DNA from: Rhizorhabdus wittichii RW1
Lineage (GTDB): Bacteria; Pseudomonadota; Alphaproteobacteria; Sphingomonadales; Sphingomonadaceae
Length of the DNA: 64,000 nt
Reading direction: 5' to 3'
Assembly: GCA_000016765.1 (NCBI GenBank)
Contig: CP000699.1
Location: 992,001-1,056,000 of the forward strand
The notes under the pieces are model-generated. The model ran no database searches. It worked only from the letters and a program-made list of their open reading frames with translations, and was not told the origin of the DNA. Of the stretch, positions 44,491-52,075 are shown piece by piece. Numbering within the stretch: position 1 is the first letter of the stretch; each line of letters begins with the position of its first letter. The position numbers and the translations under genes were made by a program.

Positions 44491-46734
44491 TCAGAACCGC
44501 ACCTTGGCGCGCGCGCCGAAGGTCCGCGGGCGGCCGTAATAATAGCGGTCGGCGATCGCGGTCGGGCGCGAGCGACTGACCAGCGAGATCATCCGGCTGT
44601 TGTTCAGGTTGGTGCCGAACAGGCTGAACTCCCACGGCCCCCTGTCATAGGTCACCGAGGCGTTGACCGTCTGGTAGGCGGGGATCTTGCGGCGCAGCGG
44701 ATCGGCCTCGTTGAACTCGGTATAGCTGTTGCCGCGCATCTGGAAATCGCCGGAGAAGGTCAGCGATCCGTCCTCGATCGGCACGACATAGGCCGCGTTC
44801 GCCGCCACCGTATATTTGGGGAAATAGGGCACCCGGTCGCCGTCGACCGCGCCGGCATTGGGGATCGCCCCGTTCGCCTGCGCATCGGTGTAGGAGCCGT
44901 TGATGCCGATCGTCAGCGCGTCGCTGAGCTTGAAGCGGCTTTCCAGCTCCAGGCCCATGCTGCGGACCTTGCCGGCGTTCTGGGTGAAATAATAGCCGCA
45001 GTCGAGGTTGCGGTTGGTCTGCACCTTCTTCCAGTCGACGTAGAAGGCGGCGACGTTGAACGTCACGCGGCGATCGAAGAACTGCCCCTTCTCGCCGACC
45101 GTGTAGCTCCACAGATTGTCTGGGCCGAAAGTGAGCGGCGCGCTGGTCAGGCCCGCCGCCGCCAGCGCCGCGCCGCAGAAGGATGCCGGCACCGGCTGGT
45201 TGACGCCGCCATAGCGGAAGCCTCGCGCCGCCTCCGCATAGAGCATCAGATTCTCTTGCGGGCGATAGGCGATCACGGCGCGCGGGTTGAAGCCGTTGGC
45301 CTTCTCGGTCCCCGCCTGGGTCAGCGGCTGGCCTGGCGCCAGCGATCCGGCGACACCCGAGTAGAACAGGTCGAAATCCTGCTTGAAGTCGAAATAGCGC
45401 AGGCCGCCGGTCAGGTCGAACTTACCGAGCGTCAGCGTCGCCTCGCCGAACAGGGCGAACTGGTGCTCGTCGATGTTCTGCAAGCCCGAGAAGACGTCGT
45501 TGGGCTGGAACGCCTGATAGTCGGTCTGGCTGTTGAAGGTCGGATCGCCGATGATCGCGCCGAAGGTGGAGTCGAAGTCGGTGGTCGGCGTATCCTGGTA
45601 ATAATGGCGCTTGGTCTTCTGGTAATAGGCGCCGACCGTCCAGTTGAACCGGTCGGACTTGGCCGACACCAGCCGGACCTCCTCGGAGAAATCCTTCACC
45701 CGGTTGTCGACGATGCCCAGCGACACGAAGGACGGGATGCCGAACAGTGCGGCGGTGTCGCCATAGTCGCTGGTGTTGTGCGTCTTGCGATCGACATAGG
45801 AGGTCGAGGCGGACAGCGTCGCGAAGCCGAAGTCATAGGCGCCGGTGACGTTGTAGATCTTCAGATTGTCGTCGAAGACCTCGGGCACCGCCGTGATGTA
45901 ACTGTAGCGCGAGAAGCCCGCATAGCCGGCGTTGGTGCCGTTCACGTCAAGCTTGGCGAAGGTGAAGCTGGCGTCGAGAGTGAACTCCGGCGACGGCGTC
46001 CAACGCGCGGCGACGCGCGCCTGGGTGCTCTCGTCGCTGTTGGCGTTCTTCTTGCCCAGGCCCGTATTGTCGATGAAACCGGCGTTGCGCCCCTGATAGC
46101 CGCCGATCCGGACCGCGAGCGTGTCGCTGAGCGGAGCGTTGACGATGCCGCGCAGCCCATAGTTCAGATTGCCGTGCGCGGTCGTCGAGACAATGCCCTC
46201 GGCCGACCCGGAGAAGCCCTTGGTGTCCGGCTTGGCGGTGATGTAGCGGATCGTGCCCGCCATCGATCCGGCGCCGTAGAGCGTGCCCTGCGGCCCGCGG
46301 ATCACCTCGATCCGCTCGAGATCGAACACCTTGAGCTCGGGATTGCCGCTCTGCAATGCGAGCGGCACGTCGTCGAGGTAGATCGCGACCAGCGGGCGAT
46401 CCTGCACGTTGGTGACCGAGATGGTGCCGGTGGTGATGCCGCGCATGTCGACGCGGTTCACGCCGGGCTGGGTCTGCTGGACGTTGATCGACGGGGCGAC
46501 GTTGGCGATGTCGGCGAGGCCGCCCTGCCCCTTGTCGGCCAGCGCGTTCGGGCTGATCGCCGAGATGGCGAGCGCGGCGCGCTGGATCGACTGGCTGCCC
46601 TGGCGGTTGGCGGTGACGATGATGTCGTCGCCGGACGGCGCTTCGCCGGAAGCTGCCTGCGCCTGGGCGGCTCCCGCCGCCAGGGCCGCGCCGATCGCGG
46701 CGATCGATGCGAAGGCCAGAACTGATTTCCCCAT
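44491..46734 (-). CDS. TonB-dependent receptor
   Basis: 747 residues. ATG 46734 has GGGGACG upstream and a signal peptide ending AAQAQA. TonB-box-like DDIIVTANRQ, plug motif EVIRGPQGTLYGAGSMAGTI and C-terminal RAKVRF are present. It is flanked on the same strand by the Rieske oxygenase upstream (83 bp) and the CocE/NonD hydrolase downstream (35 bp), so the three form a likely operon for import, hydrolysis and oxidation of one compound. Confidence 0.92.
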   Translation of the reverse strand: MGKSVLAFASIAAIGAALAAGAAQAQAASGEAPSGDDIIVTANRQGSQSIQRAALAISAISPNALADKGQGGLADIANVAPSINVQQTQPGVNRVDMRGITTGTISVTNVQDRPLVAIYLDDVPLALQSGNPELKVFDLERIEVIRGPQGTLYGAGSMAGTIRYITAKPDTKGFSGSAEGIVSTTAHGNLNYGLRGIVNAPLSDTLAVRIGGYQGRNAGFIDNTGLGKKNANSDESTQARVAARWTPSPEFTLDASFTFAKLDVNGTNAGYAGFSRYSYITAVPEVFDDNLKIYNVTGAYDFGFATLSASTSYVDRKTHNTSDYGDTAALFGIPSFVSLGIVDNRVKDFSEEVRLVSAKSDRFNWTVGAYYQKTKRHYYQDTPTTDFDSTFGAIIGDPTFNSQTDYQAFQPNDVFSGLQNIDEHQFALFGEATLTLGKFDLTGGLRYFDFKQDFDLFYSGVAGSLAPGQPLTQAGTEKANGFNPRAVIAYRPQENLMLYAEAARGFRYGGVNQPVPASFCGAALAAAGLTSAPLTFGPDNLWSYTVGEKGQFFDRRVTFNVAAFYVDWKKVQTNRNLDCGYYFTQNAGKVRSMGLELESRFKLSDALTIGINGSYTDAQANGAIPNAGAVDGDRVPYFPKYTVAANAAYVVPIEDGSLTFSGDFQMRGNSYTEFNEADPLRRKIPAYQTVNASVTYDRGPWEFSLFGTNLNNSRMISLVSRSRPTAIADRYYYGRPRTFGARAKVRF

Positions 46735-46817
46735 CTCAACGTCCCCTTTATTATCTCTTCTTGCGGCCGGTCTTGGCTTTTCCGTTCAGACCATTAGCCG
46801 AGTTGGGAGCGCATCAA

Positions 46818-48074
46818 TCATCCGACCCGACCTAATTTTGAGGGAGTCGGACGCGATCGGCCCACGCCATCGACGGCGAGCTGCTCGCGCAGGCGATCGC
46901 AGTACCAGCTGACGAAGCGGTCGACATATTCCTCGGCCTCCGGCGAATAGGGACCGGGGACATAGCCGGCGCCGTTGACGCCGCGCTGGTTGTTCTCGGC
47001 CAGTTCGCGGTCCTGCAGGTTGGTCTCCATCCAGACATGGGTGAGGCGGTCGAGATCATAGTCGACGCCTTCGACGGCATCCTTGTGGACGAGCCACTTG
47101 GCGATGACGGTGGTCTCCATCGGCCCGGTCGGGATCGCCGAGAACATGAAGGCGTTGTCGCCCGCGGCGTGGCAGAAGCTGTTCGGCTCGGTCGCCCAGC
47201 GCAGCGTGCCGATGTCGCCGCCACAGGCCTCCACCATCGGCTTCGCCACCAGCGGCGTCCCGTCGAGCGAGAAGGACTTCGCACCGGGGTTCAGCGGGAA
47301 GCGGGCGACGTGCCACCAGTCGCCGCTGCGTGGGCCGACCTCCAGCCCGGCGGCCGCCATCCGCTCGGCATAGCGGGCGAACAGCTCCACCTCGTCCTTC
47401 TCGGTGCTGTCGGCGGCGCTGACCGGGAAGGCGATCTTCAGTTCGGGATGGCAGGCCGCGCAATGGTGGCATTCGCGGCCATTCTCCATCACCAGCTTCC
47501 AGTTCGCCTTGTCGACGATGGCGATGCTGGTGGCGAGCCTGGCCTCGGCCAGCCGGTGCGGCGCCAGCATCGGTTCCAGCGCCGCGCGGAACGGCGCGAA
47601 GTCGGGCGCATGCGCGGGCGAGAGGCAGACATAGACGCAGCCGCCGACGCATTCGACGCCGATCGGGTTCAGCCCGTGCCGGTCCTTGTCGAAATCGGCC
47701 GCCATCCTCGCCGCGCTCAGCAGCCGGCCGTCGGTGCCGTAGGTCCACTGGTGATAGGGGCAGACGAGGCGCGCCGCGCGGCCATGGCCGTCGGCGCAGA
47801 TCTGCGCGCCGCGATGGCGGCAGCTGTTGAAGAAGCCGGCGACCGTGCCGTCCTTCTGCCGCACCAGCAGGATCGGCGAGCGGCCGATGGTGAGCGCGAG
47901 ATAGCTGCCCGGCTCGGCCAGTTCGGCCTCGAACCCGACCAGCAGCCACGACCGGTGGAAGATCGCCTCCATGTCATGATCGAACAGGTCGGCGTCGCGG
48001 TAGAAGGGCTGCGGCAGACTGTGGTGCGGCTTGCGTTCGTCGAGCAGCGCCTGGATTCGAGATGCTTCGATCAT
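46818..48074 (-). CDS. Rieske non-haem iron oxygenase, quaternary-amine (GbcA/CntA) type
   Basis: 418 residues. The Rieske cluster ligands are Cys85-x-His87 and Cys105-x-x-His108 (CRHRGAQIC and CPYHQW). The mononuclear-iron segment NGRECHHCAACHPEL has a Glu (201) rather than Asp as bridging acid, and the C-terminal LQDRELAENNQRGVN-GYVPGPYS is typical of oxygenases acting on glycine betaine, carnitine or stachydrine. No reductase partner or beta subunit is nearby. A divergently transcribed LysR gene suggests its regulator. An N-demethylase or C-N cleavage role is inferred from the subfamily and the C1 genes further on. Confidence 0.86.
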   Translation of the reverse strand: MIEASRIQALLDERKPHHSLPQPFYRDADLFDHDMEAIFHRSWLLVGFEAELAEPGSYLALTIGRSPILLVRQKDGTVAGFFNSCRHRGAQICADGHGRAARLVCPYHQWTYGTDGRLLSAARMAADFDKDRHGLNPIGVECVGGCVYVCLSPAHAPDFAPFRAALEPMLAPHRLAEARLATSIAIVDKANWKLVMENGRECHHCAACHPELKIAFPVSAADSTEKDEVELFARYAERMAAAGLEVGPRSGDWWHVARFPLNPGAKSFSLDGTPLVAKPMVEACGGDIGTLRWATEPNSFCHAAGDNAFMFSAIPTGPMETTVIAKWLVHKDAVEGVDYDLDRLTHVWMETNLQDRELAENNQRGVNGAGYVPGPYSPEAEEYVDRFVSWYCDRLREQLAVDGVGRSRPTPSKLGRVG

Positions 48075-48126
48075 GAAAATACTCCCTGATCGAATATTGA
48101 CGCGGAGGCCCCGGCGCGCGCCAATG

Positions 48127-48157
48127 CCAAATCACCAAGCACGGCATGGTATTTTGG
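48127..48157. promoter_or_regulatory. Candidate LysR operator
   Basis: CCAAATCACCA (48127-48137) and TGGTATTTTGG (48147-48157) form an inverted repeat with 9 of 11 bases matching and a 9-bp spacer. It lies directly before the LysR start and about 50-80 bp from the Rieske gene, in the only intergenic space between the two divergent genes. Confidence 0.45.
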
Positions 48158-48158
48158 A

Positions 48159-49040
48159 ATGATCGATCGACGGCAGCTCCCCCTCAACGCCCTGCGGGCG
48201 TTCGAAGCCACCGCCCGCCGGGCCAGCTTCACCGCCGGCGCGCAGGAACTGAGCGTCACCCAGAGCGTGATCAGCCGCCACGTCGCCAATCTGGAGGACA
48301 TCATCGGCCGCAAGCTGATCGAGCGCTCGGCGCAGGGCTTCGGGCTGACGCCGGAGGGCGAGGCGTTGTTGCCGGTGGTCGAGCAGGCGTTCGACGACAT
48401 CCAGGCGGCGATGAACCGGATGGGCGCGTCGCGGACGCTGCGGGTCCATATGCCGCCGGCCTATGCCAACGCGATCGGCATGCCGCTGCTCCGCGCCTTC
48501 CGGAAGGACCATCCCGACGTCGCGATCCGCGTCGGCAGCAGCTATGTCACCGGCTCGCCCGAGGAGAAGGTCGACGTCGCGATCCTGTTCGACCATGTCC
48601 GCGGCAACCGGCCCGACCGGCACCTGCTGCGCCGCATCCGCTTCACCCCGATGTGCGCGCCCGAAGTGGCGGCGCGCGCGGCCGACCGGCCGCTCGCCGA
48701 CTTTCTCGCCGGCGAGGAGCTGCTCCACGTGCTCGTCGACGGCGAGGCCTATGACCATCTCTGGACCGAGTTCGGCGCCCGGCGCGGCATGCCGATCCCC
48801 GCCGGCCAGGGCATGACCTTCGAAAGCTTCGTCTTCGCGGCCGAATATGCCGCCGGCGGATCGGGCGTCGCGCTGGGGGACGCGGGCGCCCCGGCCCCCG
48901 CCCCGCTGGTCGCGCCCTTCCCCGACGACGTGGTCGAGCTCGACTTCGGCTATTATCTGGTCGTCACGCCCGACGGGGCCGGCGACCCGATGGTCGACCT
49001 GTTCCGCCGCTGGATTCTCGGCCGGTCCGACGCGACCTGA
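48159..49040 (+). CDS. LysR-family transcriptional regulator
   Basis: 293 residues. The N-terminal winged helix-turn-helix is LNALRAFEATARRASFTAGA followed by QELSVTQSVISRHVANLE; this GcvA-like pattern is common among regulators of amino-acid and amine catabolism. An effector-binding domain fills the rest. The ATG overlaps the candidate operator's edge, so binding would also repress itself. Divergent from the Rieske oxygenase gene, its probable target. Confidence 0.92.
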   Translation: MIDRRQLPLNALRAFEATARRASFTAGAQELSVTQSVISRHVANLEDIIGRKLIERSAQGFGLTPEGEALLPVVEQAFDDIQAAMNRMGASRTLRVHMPPAYANAIGMPLLRAFRKDHPDVAIRVGSSYVTGSPEEKVDVAILFDHVRGNRPDRHLLRRIRFTPMCAPEVAARAADRPLADFLAGEELLHVLVDGEAYDHLWTEFGARRGMPIPAGQGMTFESFVFAAEYAAGGSGVALGDAGAPAPAPLVAPFPDDVVELDFGYYLVVTPDGAGDPMVDLFRRWILGRSDAT

Positions 49041-49095
49041 CCCATAAGAATCCCGGAAAACGGCCTCCAAACGCGCCCATCATAAAGCCGCTGGA

Positions 49096-49123
49096 CAACA
49101 CAATACAGTAGCGTATTCTGTTG
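49096..49123. promoter_or_regulatory. 28-bp near-perfect palindrome upstream of the AraC gene
   Basis: CAACACAATAC (49096-49106) and GTATTCTGTTG (49113-49123) match as an inverted repeat at 10 of 11 positions with a 6-bp spacer. It is AT-richer than its surroundings and about 75-100 bp ahead of the AraC-family start. Likely an operator for a dimeric regulator, identity unknown. Confidence 0.5.
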
Positions 49124-49196
49124 AGCATCGGGAGATCATGCGCTGTCGTCGGCCGCTCATCCTCTCGCCGCCCCCATGACATCAGGAGAGGTGTTG

Positions 49197-50303
49197 ATGG
49201 ACGCAATGGTGCAGTTGGATCGGTCGCCCTGTGCTCCCTTCTCGGTCCGCCAGGGCCGCCTCGGCGGCGCGGTGTTCCTCCAGGACGTGTTCGACGTGCT
49301 GGGGGACGATCCGAAGGGAGCCGTCGTCTCGCGCCTCGTCCGCCCGAACGAGACGCTGGTCGGCGCCAGCCACCAGTTCCGCACGGGGTCCGAGACCGGC
49401 CATTGCGGACTGGTCCGCCTGGCGTCGGACCTGTTCGTGCTCAACACCAACCTCTCCTTCCAGCAGGACGCGCTCTGCCCGGTCATCGGCGAGGATTTCA
49501 TCGAGCTGCACTTCCGCCTGTCGGGCCGGCTCAGCCTCTATCCCGAGCGCGACGGCATCGAGACGGTCGACGTCGACAAGGGCAGCCTGCTCGTCTGGCG
49601 CCAGCCCCATGGCATGAACATCATGGAGCGGCTGCAGGCGGACGAGCGCGAAAGCTCGATGACCATCTATCTGCGGCCATCGGCGCTCGAACGCTATTTC
49701 GGCGACTATGCCGCGACCCTGCCGGCCAATGTCGCGGTCGGGCTCGGCGCCGAGAGCAAGGGCCTCTTCTTCCTGCGCATGGCCTGCTACCCGCGCCTGA
49801 TCGAGCTGGTGCGCGAGCTCTGGTCGCTCGACATCGTCCGCAGCCGCGGCCTCGTCCGCGCCGAGGCGCTGGTGATGATGATCCTGTGCGAGGTCGTCTC
49901 GATGCTGGAGGACGCGCACGACGATTCGACCAGCCTGTGCCGCCTGTCCGACACCGACGTCCGCTGCCTGCGCAAGGCCCGCGACCTGATCCGCAGCCAG
50001 TACACCCCGCCGCCGACGATCGAGGAGATCGCCCGCGCGATCGGCCTCAGCGCCACCAAGCTCAAGAGCGGCTTCAAGGCGCTGTTCGGCAAGAGCGTCT
50101 CGCAATATGCCAACGACCTGCGGATGGACCATGCGCTGGAGCTGCTGCGCAAGTCCGACATCCCGATCCTGCTGGTCGCCGAGATGCTCGGCTATGAATA
50201 TCAGAACAGCTTCACGGTCGCCTTCCGGCGTCAGTTCAACGTGCTGCCCAAGGACTACCGGCGCGATCCGATGATCCTGGCCGACGCGTCCAGCGCCTGT
50301 TGA
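49197..50303 (+). CDS. AraC-family transcriptional regulator
   Basis: 368 residues. An N-terminal cupin-like sensor region is followed by two helix-turn-helix motifs near the C terminus (TIEEIARAIGLSATKLKSGF and LVAEMLGYEYQNSFTVAFRR). The ATG at 49197 is chosen for AGGAGAGG five bases upstream rather than ATG 49176. It leads a plus-strand run with a small unknown gene, an MFS permease and a CocE/NonD hydrolase, which it probably activates in response to the imported compound. Confidence 0.9.
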   Translation: MDAMVQLDRSPCAPFSVRQGRLGGAVFLQDVFDVLGDDPKGAVVSRLVRPNETLVGASHQFRTGSETGHCGLVRLASDLFVLNTNLSFQQDALCPVIGEDFIELHFRLSGRLSLYPERDGIETVDVDKGSLLVWRQPHGMNIMERLQADERESSMTIYLRPSALERYFGDYAATLPANVAVGLGAESKGLFFLRMACYPRLIELVRELWSLDIVRSRGLVRAEALVMMILCEVVSMLEDAHDDSTSLCRLSDTDVRCLRKARDLIRSQYTPPPTIEEIARAIGLSATKLKSGFKALFGKSVSQYANDLRMDHALELLRKSDIPILLVAEMLGYEYQNSFTVAFRRQFNVLPKDYRRDPMILADASSAC

Positions 50304-50304
50304 G

Positions 50305-50787
50305 GTGGACCGGGGGGACTATCTCGACGGGCTGCGCCGGGCCTATCTCGGCGAGATCGGGGGTGCGGCCTTCGCCCGCGCCTTCGCGGCCGGCGACCGC
50401 ACGCCCGTCGAACGCGAAAGCTGCGCGCTGATGGAGCGGCTCGAAACCATGACCGCGCGCATCGTCGCGCCGCTGGTGGAAACCCGGTCGGACCGCGACG
50501 CGATCGACCGGGCCGAGCGACGCGGCGAGGCGCAGGCCGAGCAGCTGGCGACATGGGCCGCCTTCATCGACCGGGCCGCGCACGGGCTGGACGACCATGT
50601 CGACGCCTTCGCCCGGCTCCGCGACGCGGCCCCGGCCGCCGACCGGCCGGCGCTCGACCTGCTCGTCGGGCACGAGATCGCCCTCCAGCGCTTCGGCGAG
50701 GCGAGCCTCGCCGGCGACCACGATCCGAACGAACCGCTCCGCCGCGCGATCGCCGCCGCCGAGCGCCACCTGTCCGTCCGGTCCTGA
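50305..50787 (+). CDS. Hypothetical helical protein
   Basis: 160 residues starting at GTG 50305, one base after the AraC stop. It is predicted to be all-helical and rich in Ala, Arg, Asp and Glu, with heptad-like stretches and a conserved-looking HEIALQRFGEASLAGD segment near the C terminus. No signal peptide or membrane segment. A ferritin-like or haemerythrin-like bundle is conceivable but no metal-ligand pattern is clear. Tight spacing to the AraC gene (1 bp) and to the MFS gene (31 bp) supports a real cistron. Confidence 0.7.
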   Translation: MDRGDYLDGLRRAYLGEIGGAAFARAFAAGDRTPVERESCALMERLETMTARIVAPLVETRSDRDAIDRAERRGEAQAEQLATWAAFIDRAAHGLDDHVDAFARLRDAAPAADRPALDLLVGHEIALQRFGEASLAGDHDPNEPLRRAIAAAERHLSVRS

Positions 50788-50818
50788 TCCGGGCCCACCT
50801 TCCTTCGAAAGCATCGCC

Positions 50819-52036
50819 ATGACCTCTCGTCCCGCTGCCCGAACGTCCGACAGCATCGCGCTCATCCTCGCCGTCGCGGTGGCGAGCGGCATCGCCCATC
50901 TCGGCACCTCGACCATGCCCTTCCAGGTCGGCGCGCTGATGGACGGGCGCGGGCTCAGCGCCAGCCTGGCCGGCGTGTTCGGCCTGTTCGAGATCGGCGC
51001 GCTGGCGATCTCGATGATCCTGCTGTCGCCGGTCGTGCACCGCTTCTCCTCGGTGACGATCTCGCTGGCCGGCGCGGCGCTCGCGGCGCTCGCCCATGCG
51101 ATCATGTTCCTGATCCCGGCGACCTTGCCGCCGCTGCTCGCCTGCGCGACGCTGGCCGGCATCGGCTATGGCCTGGTGTTCGCGGCGGCGATCACCGGCG
51201 CGTCGACCGCGCGCAATCCCGACCGGGTCTATGCGCTCGGCAATGTCGGGGCGATCCTGTTCATCGTCGTGATGATGATGGTCATCCCGCTCGCCAGCGC
51301 CCGGCTCGGCGCGATGGGCGCCTTTCCGGCGATCGCGGCGCTGATCCTGGTCGTGTCGCCGGCGATGCTGCGCTTCCGGTCGCGGCCCGCCCTGCTGACG
51401 CCGCCGCCGGCGCGCGTCCTGTCGCAACCCGCCACCATCGCGCTGCTGGTGATGTGGGCCTGCTATTCGCTCGGCACCGGCGCGCTGTGGAGCTTCGCCG
51501 AACGGATCGGCACCCGCCTCGCCATCGATCCCGAGATGATCGCGACGATCCTGTCCGCCAGCACCGCCTGCGGGGTGCTGGGCAGCGTCGTCGCGGCGCT
51601 GATCGGCGGCCGCCTGCCGCGCGTGCCGGCGATGCTCGTCGGCCTTGCCGGCACCGCGCTGTCCTGCGTCCTGATGGGCTATGCGGACGGGACGGTCAGC
51701 TTCGCGCTGGGCGTGCTGACCTACTGGATCTTCTACATGTACCAATATGCGCTGTTCCTCGGCACCGCGGCGATGTTCGACGCGGAGGGACGGCTCGGCA
51801 CGCTCGGCGGCGGATGCGAGCGGCTCGCCTTCGCGGTGGGCGCGCCGATCGGCGGGCTGATCGTCGACCATGGCTCGTTCGGCATGCTGGGCCTGCTCGG
51901 CTTCGCGAGCTGCCTCATCACCATCCCGGTCTGCATGCCGATCGTCGCCCGTACCCTGCGGCAACGGGCCGCCGCCGCGACCGACCGATCGCATGAAAGT
52001 CCCGACCGATCGACTGAATACGCGCCCGCACCCTGA
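50819..52036 (+). CDS. MFS transporter
   Basis: 405 residues with about 12 hydrophobic segments. It differs in signature from the two other MFS proteins of the window: short loops, SVTISLAGAALAAL after helix 2 and few charged motifs. The C-terminal tail is polar (about 25 residues). The start ATG 50819 is in the only part of the frame followed by membrane helices; the ribosome site is weak (GAAAG). Between an AraC regulator gene and a CocE/NonD hydrolase gene; probably imports the hydrolysis product. Confidence 0.87.
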   Translation: MTSRPAARTSDSIALILAVAVASGIAHLGTSTMPFQVGALMDGRGLSASLAGVFGLFEIGALAISMILLSPVVHRFSSVTISLAGAALAALAHAIMFLIPATLPPLLACATLAGIGYGLVFAAAITGASTARNPDRVYALGNVGAILFIVVMMMVIPLASARLGAMGAFPAIAALILVVSPAMLRFRSRPALLTPPPARVLSQPATIALLVMWACYSLGTGALWSFAERIGTRLAIDPEMIATILSASTACGVLGSVVAALIGGRLPRVPAMLVGLAGTALSCVLMGYADGTVSFALGVLTYWIFYMYQYALFLGTAAMFDAEGRLGTLGGGCERLAFAVGAPIGGLIVDHGSFGMLGLLGFASCLITIPVCMPIVARTLRQRAAAATDRSHESPDRSTEYAPAP

Positions 52037-52075
52037 CTGATAGCATCCCGCCAGGGATAAAGAGGGGACGGACCG

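Noticed and set aside
46818-48074. Rieske protein as an aromatic-ring dioxygenase alpha subunit
   Set aside because: Glu rather than Asp at the bridging position, the QDREL...NQRGVN end and the lack of a beta subunit fit the quaternary-amine group better.
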